From Pseudomonas simiae (lineage in GTDB: Bacteria; Pseudomonadota; Gammaproteobacteria; Pseudomonadales; Pseudomonadaceae), in NCBI RefSeq assembly GCF_900111895.1, contig NZ_FOKB01000003.1:596869-660868 (forward strand): a stretch of DNA of 64,000 bases, in the 5' to 3' direction. The notes under the pieces are model-generated. The model did no database searches. It worked only from the letters and a program-made list of their open reading frames with translations, and was not told the DNA's origin. The position numbers and the translations under genes are program-made. Shown here in pieces: positions 15,852 to 25,118 of this stretch (its first letter is position 1; each line of letters begins with the position of its first letter).

Positions 15852-16496
15852 ATGGCGGAACTTTACATGGCGGAACTTTGGTTGTTTTTGGTGGCGCTGT
15901 CGGTGGCGTACCTGTTGCCCGGGCCGGACATGATCCTGCTGCTGCAGACCGGAGCCCGCCAGGGCAAAGCCCTGGCGCTGACCACGGCGATTGGCTTGGG
16001 ACTGGCCCGCGCCTGCCATGTGGCCTTGGCGGGCATGGGGCTGGCGACCTTGTTCAAGGTGGCGCCGTGGACCTTTGATGTCGTGCGCCTGGGTGGCGCG
16101 GCCTATCTGTTGTGGCTTGGTATTCAATGCCTGCGCGCGTCTATGCTGCCGCCTCTGGATATGGCAAACACCCCGCTGGCAGCCCATGCTTGGCGTGCAG
16201 CGTTTCAACGCGGCTTGCTGACCAACCTGCTCAACCCCAAGGCGCTGCTGTTCTGCTCGGTACTGCTGCCGCAATTCATCAACCCCCAAGCCGGCCCGGT
16301 GGCGGCGCAGTTTGCGTTACTGGGCGTGATCCTGGTGGCCGTCGGTTTCGTGTTCGACTGTTGCTACGCACTGACCGGCGCGCGCATCGGCCAGTGGCTG
16401 GCGCGCAATCGCTCGGCGCAGCGTATGCAGCAGTGGTTATTCGGCAGTCTTTTGATCGGTTTTGCGGTGCGTCTCACTTTTGTACAACACGCCTAG
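15852..16496 (+). CDS. LysE/RhtB family amino-acid exporter
   Basis: A 214-residue membrane protein with about six segments and the family signature LLPGPDMILLLQTGARQGK near the N-terminus; TNLLNPKALLF is the second conserved block. It exports amino acids or analogues across the inner membrane. The gene begins with a tandem 15-base duplication, so two ATGs (15852 and 15867) both encode MAEL; the first has GGGGGTG 4 bases upstream, the second lies 15 bases further. Divergent from the Lrp regulator. The substrate (lysine, threonine, homoserine lactone or other) is unknown. Confidence 0.88.
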   Translation: MAELYMAELWLFLVALSVAYLLPGPDMILLLQTGARQGKALALTTAIGLGLARACHVALAGMGLATLFKVAPWTFDVVRLGGAAYLLWLGIQCLRASMLPPLDMANTPLAAHAWRAAFQRGLLTNLLNPKALLFCSVLLPQFINPQAGPVAAQFALLGVILVAVGFVFDCCYALTGARIGQWLARNRSAQRMQQWLFGSLLIGFAVRLTFVQHA

Positions 16497-16573
16497 CGGC
16501 GCAGCGTATCGGCGTCATCTTTTGTGTCAAAGAGGCGTGTAAGATACGCCGCACTTAGCCAGGGATGCTCACC

Positions 16574-19500
16574 ATGTTCGATTCGTTCAAAGCGATCAGC
16601 CGCCGTGTTGTCGGTGCGTTATTGACTGTGGTGGGGGCCGTCTTTGGTCAATGGCATCCGCCGTTCTGGTTGCGTGCCATCGGCCGTGGGCTGGCGAACC
16701 TGGGCAACAAGGCGCGCGCTTATCCGCGCCAAACCGGTGCCGGCTTATTGGGTCTGGTGTTGCTGGCGGCCGCCGGCTTCTACGGCTGGCACTGGTATTC
16801 CAACCTGCCGCAGCCGCATACCGCGAGCTATTCGCTGCACAAACCGAACCTCACCGACTACACCCAGCAAACCCCGCTTGTGGATAACTTGCAGGTGCGC
16901 TTCAGCGAATCCGTGGCGCCGCTGTCGGCCATCGGCAAGCCGGTTACCGAGGGCATCACCCTCAAACCAGCGGTTGCGGGCACCTGGCGCTGGGCAGATG
17001 ACCGCAGCCTGTTGTTCGTACCGGAAAAAGACTGGCCCATCGACGCCCATTACACCTTGGACATGGCGAAGAAAGACCTGTTGGCCGATGGCGTGTTACT
17101 GGACCAATACAGCACGCAGTTTTCCACCCAACCGTTTCGCGCCACCCTGGCACAAAACGAGCTGTACCAGGACCCGTCCAACCCGACGCTGAAACAGCTG
17201 GTGGCGACCTTCCATTTTTCCCACCCGGTGGATGAAGACAACCTACGCAAGCGCGTCACGGTAACCCTCGGCAAAGGCCTGGCCTACCGCGACGCCCAAT
17301 TGCCCAACCGCCCGGAAATCACCTTCGACGAGAAAAAACTCAACGCCTACGTACGCTCCGCCGCCCTGGCCACGCCACTTGAAAGCACGCCGGTCAGCGC
17401 CAAGCTCGACGAAGGTATCAAGGCCCGCGACGGTGGCAACGCCAGCACCGCGCCGCTGGTGGCGGAAGTCACCGTGCCCGGTCGCTATCGCCTGACCTTT
17501 ACCGGCGCCGAAGTGAGTTTTGTCGACAACGCGCGTGGTGAACCAGAGCCGGTGTTGATGTTCAGCAGCTCCAACGCTGTAGCCGACGACACCATCGCCG
17601 GTAAGGTCCAGGCCTGGCTGTTGCCGGAAAAAGCCCAGGACGACACGCGCCCCTACAGCAGCAACGACATCGACGACGCCCTGCTCGCCCGCAGCAGCAA
17701 GGTTAACCTGACCCACGTGCCGAGCGTCGAACCGCTGAATACCCTGCACGCCTTCAAATTCAAGGCCCCGGCGGGTCGCGCCGTGTATGTACGCGTACCC
17801 GCCAACCTGGAAGCCATCGGCGGCTACCTGGCGAAGAATCCTACGGCGTCGCTGATCAGCATGCCCGCGTACCCGCGCACCCTGCAGTTCCTGTCTGAAG
17901 GCGCCTTGCTCAGCCTCAACGGTGAAAAACGCCTGGGCTTCATGGCCCGTGGTGTGCCTGGCGCCCATGTGGAAATCGCCCGCCTGCTGCCCAACCAGTT
18001 GCAACACTTGGTGGACCAGAGCAGCGGCAGCTTTGCCCGGCCGAACTTCGGCAACGAATACTTCGACCGCATGGTTGAGCGTCAATCGCTGGACATCCCG
18101 CTGTCGTCCAATGACCCCGCGAAAACCGTCTACGACAATGTGGACCTCAGCCACTACCTCACGGCCAATGGCGGGCGCCGCGGCATTTTCGTGCTCAAGC
18201 TGAGCCCCCAGGATGATCCGGCCCAGCGCACCTTCGAATACGACCGCAGCAGCACCAGCGACCTGCGTTTTATCGTGGTGACGGACCTGGGCATCATCGC
18301 CAAGCGCTCCAGCGATGGCAGCCACGATGTGTATGTGCAGTCCATCGGCAATGGTTCGCCCGTCGCCGACGCGCAAGTCGACATCATCGGCCGCAACGGT
18401 TTGCCGGTGAGCAGCGGCCACACTGACGGCGAAGGCCACGCGCATTTCGCCAAGCTGGATGAACTGCGCCGTGAGAAAACGCCGCTGATGTATGTAGTCA
18501 CTCGCGGCAATGACCAGTCGTTCCTGCCGATCGCCCGTCAGTCCCAGCAACTGGATCTGTCGCGATTCGATGTAGGCGGTTTGGAAGAAGACGGTGCGAT
18601 CGATCGCCTCAGCGCCTACCTGTTTACCGACCGCGGCCTTTACCGGCCTGGGGAAACCGCGCATCTGGGCATGATCGTGCGCAGCGGCAATTGGAAAGGC
18701 GCCCTGCAAGGCTTGCCGGTGGAACTGCAAATCACCGACCCGCGCGGACTGGAAGTGATTCGCCAGCCGTTGAAGCTGTCCGCCAGCGGTTTTGAAACCT
18801 TTGATTTCCCCAGCAGCGAAGTCGCCCCCGCCGGGGAATACACCGCGACCTTGCAGTTGATCGGCCAAAAGCAGACCCGCACCGACCTGGGCAGCGTGAG
18901 CTTCAAGGTCCGCGACTTCGAGCCGGACCGCATGAAGGTCAGCCTGAGCCTGCATGACACACCTGTTCAGGGTTGGATTCCACCGGACCAGGTGGTGGCC
19001 AAGGTCACCGCCATGCACCTGTTCGGCGCTCCGGCATCAGGGCGTCGTGTCACCGCGAAGATGTCCCTGAGCCCGACGCTCGCGGCGTTTGACCGTTACC
19101 CGGATTACCGTTTCCGCCTCAACGACTCCCTGGAAGACGCCACCACTGAAGACCTGGCGGAAACCACCGTCGACGACAACGGCCAGGCCGTGCTCGACCT
19201 CAACCTGCAACGCTTCGCCAACAGCACCTACCGCCTGCAGGTAATGAGCCAGGTGTTCGAAGCCGAAGGCGGCCGTAATGTGGCGGCGCAAAGTGCCTTG
19301 CTGGTGTCGTCCGCACCTTATCTGGTCGGTGTGAAAAGTCAGGACTCGCTGTCGTACGTCGCCAAGGATGCGCCGCGCCAGGTTCAATGGCTGGCCGTCG
19401 CGCCGGACCTTTCGCCACTGGCGGTGGACGGCCTGACCAGCGAAGTGGTCGAGCACCGTTATGTGTCGGTGCTGGTGAAACAGTCCAACGGCGCCTACAA

Positions 19501-22378
19501 GTACGAGTCGCGCATCAAGAACATCAGCCAACCCGCCTCACCGCTGGTGATGACGAAAGAAGGCGCCAAGCAAACGTTAAACACGTCAACGCCGGGCGAT
19601 TTCACCCTGCAGTTAAAGGACGCCAACGGCAACCTGCTCAACCAGGTCGACTACAGCGTGGCCGGGCACGGCAACACATCGCGCTCCCTGGAACGCAACG
19701 CCGAGCTGCAACTGCGTCTGGATAAACCCAGCTACGCCACCGGTGATGAGATCGCCATCAGCATTCGTGCCCCGTATACCGGTGCCGGCTTGATCACCAT
19801 CGAACGCGACAAGGTCTACACCCAGCAGTGGTTCAAGGCCGACAGCACCAACAGCGTGCAACACATCCGCGTACCGGCAGGGCTTGAGGGCAATGCCTAC
19901 GTCAACGTGCAGTTTGTGCGCGACATGGGCTCGGCCGAGGTGTACATGAGCCCGCTGTCCTACGGCGTGGTGCCGTTCAGCATCAACCTGGATGCGCGGC
20001 GCATGGCACTGAAGGTTGAAGGCCCGGCGAAGATCGAGCCGGGGCAGACGCTGGATATCAAGGTTAACGCTGACCGTCCGGGCCGCGCAGTGGTTTACGC
20101 GGTAGACGAAGGCATTCTGCAAGTGGCGCGTTACCAGACGCCGGACCCGTTGGGCTTCTTCTTCCAGAAGCGTGCGCTGGAGGTAGGCACCAGTCAGATC
20201 CTTGACCTGATCCTGCCGGAATTCAGCCGTCTGCTCAGTGGGGCAGCGCCCGGTGGCGATACGGAAGGCGCCCTGGCCAATCACCTCAACCCGTTCAAAC
20301 GCAAACATCAGCCGCCGGTGGCTTGGTGGTCTGGACTGGTCGATCTACCCGCCGGAGAAACCGTGCTGCATTACCAGGTGCCGGACAGCTTCAACGGTAA
20401 GTTGCACCTGTTTGCGGTGGCGGTGGACACCGACAGTGTGGGTGTCAGCGAAACCAATACCGAAGTACGCGGCCCGATCGTGATCACGCCAAACGTGCCT
20501 GCCTTTGTGGCACCGGGGGATGTGTTCAACGTCAGCGCCGGGGTGTTCAGCAACCTCGACACCACGGCGGATGTGAAGTTTGAACTGCAGGCCAGCGATG
20601 GCCTGAAGGTACAGGGTGACAAGGGCAGCACCCTGTCCCTGCAACCGCGCAAGGAAGGCACCGCCGAGTTCAAGATCAAGGTCGGCGAAACCCTGGGTTC
20701 GGCGGACTTGCGTTTTGTCGCAGTGTTGCCGGACGGCAAACGTATCCAGGTGGCCGAAACCACCTCGATTCGCCCACTGAGCGAGCATCGCGTCGCCCTG
20801 AGCCTGGGCCGCTTCGACAGCGCCAGCAAAGAGCTCAAGCCCACCCGCGAGCTGTTCAGCCAACTGCGTGACGTACAACTGGGCGTGGCGGCGTCGCCGC
20901 TGGTGTGGGCCAACGGCCTTAAGCATTACCTGGACGACTACGGCTACGCCTGCACCGAGCAGCTGGTGTCCAAGGCCATGCCGGCGTTGATCTGGGGCGG
21001 TAACGCGCCGGAAGCCGAACAAGCCTTCGGCAGTGCGGTACGCATGCTGCGCCAGCGCCAGAACCAGGCCGGTGGCTTCGGTTTATGGGCGGCAAACCCG
21101 GACGTGGCGCCGTACGCCAGCCTGTACGCCACCGACTTCCTGATCGAAGCCAGGGAGCGCGGCTTGCCGGTGCCGGAAGACCTGCTGGTGCGTTCGAATG
21201 CCTATCTGACGGACCTGGCCAATGGCCCGAGCGAAGGCCTGTCGGAATTGCGCAACCGCGCCTACGCCAGTTACCTGCTGAGCCGTCAGGGGATTCTGGT
21301 AAGCGGCGCATTGAGCGATATCCGCGAGCGCTACGAAAACTACTTCAAGGACAGTTGGCAGAACGACTTGGGCGCCGCCTACCTGGCGGCCAGCTATAAA
21401 CTGCTCAAACAGGATCGCCAGGCTGACACGCTGTTCCGCAAAATCCCTTGGCGCTCACTTGTGGATAAGTGGGACAGCGATGGCCTCTACTACGACCCCC
21501 TGGTGCACGATGCCGAACACTTGCACCTGCTGGCGCGGCATTTCCCAGAGCTGATGGACTATGTACCTACAGCGCTGCTGGATAAACTCGGTAAGCGCCT
21601 CAACGAGCAGCGTTACAACTCGCTGTCGGCGGCCCTGCTGCTGCGCGCCCTGGACAATTACGGCCAACGTGCGCAAAGCGACATGACCCTCAAGGCCACG
21701 GCCTGGCTGGGGGACAAACAGCAGCAATTGCTGGAGATGGCCGGGCAACCGCCGCGCGCCGCTGTGCCGGGCGCTACGCAGAAGCTGGTGATGGAAAAAT
21801 CCGACGGCCCGGCAGCGTTCTACATGCTCAGCGAAGCCGGTTTCGACAAGGGCGCCAAGCTCAAGCCGATCAACAATGGCCTGGAGATCATCCACGAATA
21901 CCTCGACCTCAAGGGCGAGCCGGTGAGCACGGTCGCGGTAGGCGATGAGTTCCTGGTGCGCCTGCGCCTGCGCGCGACCGACCGTGACCAAGTACAACAA
22001 GTGGCCGTAGTCGACTTGCTCCCCGGTGGCGTCGAGCCTGTGTATAACTTGCCGCCGGAGCCAGAAGCCGCCAGCAGCGAGGACGGTGAAGGCGAAGCGT
22101 CCGAGTACGTGGAAGAGGACAGCCAGGAAGAAGAAAGCTGGCAAGCACCTATCGGCGAAACCGAGCTGAGCAACTGGCAGCCGGAGTACGTGGACGTACG
22201 TGATGATCGAGTGGTGTTGTACGGCACCGCACTGCGCGATGTAGGCACTTTCGTCTACCGCGTGCGTGCCACCAACGCCGGCACCTTCAACACGCCACCG
22301 GCCTACGCCGAAGGCATGTACGAAACCACCCTGCAAGGGCGCGGTAAAGTAGGCCAGCTTGAAATCACCCAGCCTTAA
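16574..22378 (+). CDS. Alpha-2-macroglobulin family protein, YfhM-like, with thioester motif
   Basis: A 1934-residue protein anchored by one N-terminal membrane segment (about residues 56-75) and otherwise periplasmic. It has MG2-type repeats (RGLYRPGETAHLGMIVRSG near residue 690), a bait-like middle and the thioester site ACTEQL with Cys1460, followed by the alpha/alpha toroid and an acidic stretch near residues 1830-1860. CTEQ keeps the Cys and Gln that form the thioester (usual motif CLEQ). E. coli YfhM is a 1653-residue lipoprotein next to pbpC; here there is no lipobox. Such proteins are thought to trap invading proteases and protect the cell wall together with PBP1C. Start ATG at 16574 follows AGGGA. 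The stop overlaps pbpC by 20 bases. Confidence 0.88.
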   Translation: MFDSFKAISRRVVGALLTVVGAVFGQWHPPFWLRAIGRGLANLGNKARAYPRQTGAGLLGLVLLAAAGFYGWHWYSNLPQPHTASYSLHKPNLTDYTQQTPLVDNLQVRFSESVAPLSAIGKPVTEGITLKPAVAGTWRWADDRSLLFVPEKDWPIDAHYTLDMAKKDLLADGVLLDQYSTQFSTQPFRATLAQNELYQDPSNPTLKQLVATFHFSHPVDEDNLRKRVTVTLGKGLAYRDAQLPNRPEITFDEKKLNAYVRSAALATPLESTPVSAKLDEGIKARDGGNASTAPLVAEVTVPGRYRLTFTGAEVSFVDNARGEPEPVLMFSSSNAVADDTIAGKVQAWLLPEKAQDDTRPYSSNDIDDALLARSSKVNLTHVPSVEPLNTLHAFKFKAPAGRAVYVRVPANLEAIGGYLAKNPTASLISMPAYPRTLQFLSEGALLSLNGEKRLGFMARGVPGAHVEIARLLPNQLQHLVDQSSGSFARPNFGNEYFDRMVERQSLDIPLSSNDPAKTVYDNVDLSHYLTANGGRRGIFVLKLSPQDDPAQRTFEYDRSSTSDLRFIVVTDLGIIAKRSSDGSHDVYVQSIGNGSPVADAQVDIIGRNGLPVSSGHTDGEGHAHFAKLDELRREKTPLMYVVTRGNDQSFLPIARQSQQLDLSRFDVGGLEEDGAIDRLSAYLFTDRGLYRPGETAHLGMIVRSGNWKGALQGLPVELQITDPRGLEVIRQPLKLSASGFETFDFPSSEVAPAGEYTATLQLIGQKQTRTDLGSVSFKVRDFEPDRMKVSLSLHDTPVQGWIPPDQVVAKVTAMHLFGAPASGRRVTAKMSLSPTLAAFDRYPDYRFRLNDSLEDATTEDLAETTVDDNGQAVLDLNLQRFANSTYRLQVMSQVFEAEGGRNVAAQSALLVSSAPYLVGVKSQDSLSYVAKDAPRQVQWLAVAPDLSPLAVDGLTSEVVEHRYVSVLVKQSNGAYKYESRIKNISQPASPLVMTKEGAKQTLNTSTPGDFTLQLKDANGNLLNQVDYSVAGHGNTSRSLERNAELQLRLDKPSYATGDEIAISIRAPYTGAGLITIERDKVYTQQWFKADSTNSVQHIRVPAGLEGNAYVNVQFVRDMGSAEVYMSPLSYGVVPFSINLDARRMALKVEGPAKIEPGQTLDIKVNADRPGRAVVYAVDEGILQVARYQTPDPLGFFFQKRALEVGTSQILDLILPEFSRLLSGAAPGGDTEGALANHLNPFKRKHQPPVAWWSGLVDLPAGETVLHYQVPDSFNGKLHLFAVAVDTDSVGVSETNTEVRGPIVITPNVPAFVAPGDVFNVSAGVFSNLDTTADVKFELQASDGLKVQGDKGSTLSLQPRKEGTAEFKIKVGETLGSADLRFVAVLPDGKRIQVAETTSIRPLSEHRVALSLGRFDSASKELKPTRELFSQLRDVQLGVAASPLVWANGLKHYLDDYGYACTEQLVSKAMPALIWGGNAPEAEQAFGSAVRMLRQRQNQAGGFGLWAANPDVAPYASLYATDFLIEARERGLPVPEDLLVRSNAYLTDLANGPSEGLSELRNRAYASYLLSRQGILVSGALSDIRERYENYFKDSWQNDLGAAYLAASYKLLKQDRQADTLFRKIPWRSLVDKWDSDGLYYDPLVHDAEHLHLLARHFPELMDYVPTALLDKLGKRLNEQRYNSLSAALLLRALDNYGQRAQSDMTLKATAWLGDKQQQLLEMAGQPPRAAVPGATQKLVMEKSDGPAAFYMLSEAGFDKGAKLKPINNGLEIIHEYLDLKGEPVSTVAVGDEFLVRLRLRATDRDQVQQVAVVDLLPGGVEPVYNLPPEPEAASSEDGEGEASEYVEEDSQEEESWQAPIGETELSNWQPEYVDVRDDRVVLYGTALRDVGTFVYRVRATNAGTFNTPPAYAEGMYETTLQGRGKVGQLEITQP

Positions 22379-24656
22379 GCGCCTGACGCCGCTGCTCGCA
22401 GCGGCGGTGATGCTGGCGGGGTTGCGGCTGTGGCCCCATGTCCCGCTGGAGCAAGCAGTCACGTCATCACGCGTGGTGTTGGCCGATGATGGCTCGCTGC
22501 TGCGCATGACGTTGGCCGATGACGGGCAATACCGACTTTGGCTACCGCTGGAGCGGATATCGCCTTCACTGGTCGAAGCCTTGCTGCTCAAGGAAGACCG
22601 CAACTTCTACTGGCACCCGGGGATCAACCCCCCGGCATTGGTGCGCGCGGCTGTGACCACCTACAGCGGTGGCCAGCGCCAGGGCGGCTCGACCTTGAGC
22701 ATGCAACTGGCACGGCGCCTGTGGGACTTGAACACCCGACAGGTGCCGGGCAAGTTGCAGCAGATGGCCTTGGCGCTGTGGCTGGAGGCGCGCTACAGCA
22801 AGCACGACATCCTTGAGGCCTACCTGAACCTCGCGCCCATGGGCGGCAATATCGAAGGCGCCGAGGCGGCCAGCCGGATCTACTTTGGCAAGTCGGCGGC
22901 GCAGCTGTCGCTGTCCGAAGCACTGGCGCTGGCGGTGATTCCGCAGCAGCCGGGGCGACGCGCACGCTTCGGGCCGTCGCTGCAACATGCGCGGCAGCGC
23001 TTGATGGCCGACTGGCGCGAGACGTATCCACAAGACCCACGTAACGACAGTTTGCTGGACTTGCCTCTGGAGGCGCGCAACCGCCAGCAGATTCCGTTCC
23101 TGGCGCCGCATTTGAGTGAACAACTGCTGGCGTCCCAGCCTGGCAATGAGCTGAACAGCACCCTCAACCTACCACTGCAACACTTGCTCGAACGCCTGAT
23201 CAGCGGCTTCATCGCCGAGCGTCGCAGCACGGGTGTGGAAAACGCCACGGCGATCCTGATCGACAGCCGCGACCAGAGCGTCAAGGCGCTGGTGGGATCG
23301 GCGGATTACTTATCCACACGCCTTCACGGCCAGGTCAATGGCGTGCTGTCGCGGCGCTCGCCGGGCTCGACACTCAAGCCGTTCCTGTATGGGCTGGCGC
23401 TGGACCAAGGGGTGATTCACCCCATGAGTATCCTCAAGGACCTGCCGAGTAACTTCGGCTACTTCCAGCCGGAAAATTTCGACGGCAGTTTTGTCGGGCC
23501 GCTGACCGCGCGGGATGCCCTGATCCGTAGTCGCAACATCCCGGCGGTGTGGCTTGCCAGCCAAGTCAAGTCGCCTTCCTTGTATGGATTGCTGCAACGC
23601 GCCGGGATAAAAGGCCTGCGTGACGAAAGCCATTACGGCCTGGCCCTGGCCCTCGGTGGGGGTGAAATGACCCCGGAGGAACTGGCGCGACTGTATGTGA
23701 TGCTGGCCGGTGACGGGCACCTGCGGCCATTGCGCTATCTGCAGGAACAACCGCAATCCACCGGCGCGCAACTGCTCACGCCCCAGGCGGCGTTCATGGT
23801 GCGCGACATGCTGCGCCGAAACCCACGCCCGGATGGCCTGCCCGGCCGCCATTGGCGCACCGCCTGGAAAACCGGCACGTCCTGGGGGTTTCACGATGCG
23901 TGGAGTGCGGGATTGGTGGGTCCCTACGTGCTGGTGGTGTGGGTGGGCAACTTCGATGGCCGGCCGAACCCTGCATTCATCGGCGCCAAGACCGCCGCGC
24001 CGTTGTTCTTCCGCATCGCCGACGCCCTGCCCCTGGCGTTGCCCAACGTGGTGATCAAAGCCGACAAACCGCCTGCCGGCTTAGTGCGCATCGACGTCTG
24101 CGCGGCGTCCGGCGAGTTGCCCAACCGCTGGTGCCCGCAGACCCGCAAGACCTGGTACATCCCCGGTGTGTCGCCGATTCGCGTGTCCAACCTGCACCGC
24201 CCCGTGCTGATCGACACCCGCACCGGCAAGGCCGCCTGCCCACCGTTCGACGCACACTACACGCGCGAAGAAGTCTTCGAATTCTGGCCCAGTGACGTGC
24301 AACGCTTGTACCGCGCCGCCGGCCTTCCACGGCGTACCCCGCCAAACGTAATGAAAAACTGCCAGCCCAACCGCCTCAGTGACCAGAGCGAAGCCCCGCA
24401 GATTCGTTCACCGCTGACCCAGGTGAGCTATCAATTGCGCCTGTCCCAGCCCCAGGAAAGCATCCCGCTGAATGCCAACGCCGCCAGCGACGCTGCCACA
24501 CTGTACTGGTTTGCTGATCAAACTTTGATCGGCCAGGGTCCGCCGCACACCACGCTGAACTGGCGCCCGGGAAAGTCGGGGGAGTATCGGTTGCGAGTCA
24601 GTGATGATCAGGGGCGCAGCGCGAGTCGCGGGTTGAAGGTGGAGTTTGTGCCCTGA
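22359..24656 (+). CDS. pbpC: Penicillin-binding protein 1C, peptidoglycan glycosyltransferase/transpeptidase
   Basis: A 765-residue class A PBP (E. coli PbpC is 770). After a signal anchor (residues 8-25) comes the GT51 glycosyltransferase (KEDRNFYWHPG with Glu79, GGSTLSMQLAR) and the transpeptidase with SPGSTLKPF (Ser337), SRN and KTGTSWG. The C-terminal ~90 residues form the PBP1C-specific BiPBP_C domain. The start is TTG at 22359 inside the end of the macroglobulin gene; later ATGs would cut the signal anchor. The gene pair is the widespread yfhM-pbpC pairing: the PBP is thought to repair wall damage while the macroglobulin inhibits proteases. Confidence 0.92.
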   Translation: MKSPSLKRLTPLLAAAVMLAGLRLWPHVPLEQAVTSSRVVLADDGSLLRMTLADDGQYRLWLPLERISPSLVEALLLKEDRNFYWHPGINPPALVRAAVTTYSGGQRQGGSTLSMQLARRLWDLNTRQVPGKLQQMALALWLEARYSKHDILEAYLNLAPMGGNIEGAEAASRIYFGKSAAQLSLSEALALAVIPQQPGRRARFGPSLQHARQRLMADWRETYPQDPRNDSLLDLPLEARNRQQIPFLAPHLSEQLLASQPGNELNSTLNLPLQHLLERLISGFIAERRSTGVENATAILIDSRDQSVKALVGSADYLSTRLHGQVNGVLSRRSPGSTLKPFLYGLALDQGVIHPMSILKDLPSNFGYFQPENFDGSFVGPLTARDALIRSRNIPAVWLASQVKSPSLYGLLQRAGIKGLRDESHYGLALALGGGEMTPEELARLYVMLAGDGHLRPLRYLQEQPQSTGAQLLTPQAAFMVRDMLRRNPRPDGLPGRHWRTAWKTGTSWGFHDAWSAGLVGPYVLVVWVGNFDGRPNPAFIGAKTAAPLFFRIADALPLALPNVVIKADKPPAGLVRIDVCAASGELPNRWCPQTRKTWYIPGVSPIRVSNLHRPVLIDTRTGKAACPPFDAHYTREEVFEFWPSDVQRLYRAAGLPRRTPPNVMKNCQPNRLSDQSEAPQIRSPLTQVSYQLRLSQPQESIPLNANAASDAATLYWFADQTLIGQGPPHTTLNWRPGKSGEYRLRVSDDQGRSASRGLKVEFVP

Positions 24657-24692
24657 TCAGGCTGCTTATTGCGCAGCACCGACACGCGCTGG

Positions 24693-25058
24693 TTAACGGG
24701 AGACACACTCCACGTAACCGGACTCTCCACCGCCCATGGCCCCCGACAACCAGCCCCATTCAAAAGCCAGCGTCGTCAGACCCGCGTGATCAATGCCTAC
24801 CGTGCCACGCGACCAACCGGACAGCAGCTCACCCTCCAGGGTCAGGCACTGAAACAGCAATTCGATAGTGTCCGGGCCTGTCACTCGTCCCACTTGCGTG
24901 CCCAGGCGAATCCGCCCGCCCTGGTAAGTGCCAGAGATGGCATCACCTTCGACAAGGTAATGAAATACCGTGCCCGAACCGGACAGCCCCTGGGCATTGT
25001 TGGCGACGGTGAACCGGCGGTTGTTCAAACGCTGGTGGATCTGGGAGGGGGGTTGCAT
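24693..25058 (-). CDS. Conserved small protein of the group labelled 'n-acetylglutamate synthase'
   Basis: A 121-residue protein. NNRRFTVANN, GTVFHYLVEGDAISGTYQGG and LGTQVGRV match a small beta-rich family that databases often name N-acetylglutamate synthase; the protein has no GNAT domain that I can see and is far shorter than ArgA, so I do not accept that function. AAAGGA lies 11 bases before the ATG. It is 60 bases downstream of glmS on the same strand and may be transcribed with it, and it converges with pbpC. Function unknown. Confidence 0.65.
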   Translation of the reverse strand: MQPPSQIHQRLNNRRFTVANNAQGLSGSGTVFHYLVEGDAISGTYQGGRIRLGTQVGRVTGPDTIELLFQCLTLEGELLSGWSRGTVGIDHAGLTTLAFEWGWLSGAMGGGESGYVECVSR

Positions 25059-25118
25059 CGAGGGCGCGTCCTTTCGCGGGAGCCTGGAGACCCGGGCGGG
25101 CCTCCAGGAGGGGGCGTG

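Noticed and set aside
15726..16289. N-terminal extension of the Lrp-type regulator to 348 residues
   Set aside because: The extension overlaps the divergent exporter gene and has no domain; the ATG at 15725 gives the normal Lrp length.
17243..19018. 591-codon open frame on the minus strand inside the macroglobulin gene
   Set aside because: Shadow frame; the macroglobulin frame carries all recognisable motifs.
25086..25110. Terminator after glmS
   Set aside because: A CCTGGAG/CTCCAGG stem exists but there is no T-run on the minus strand, and the small gene at 24693-25058 may be co-transcribed.
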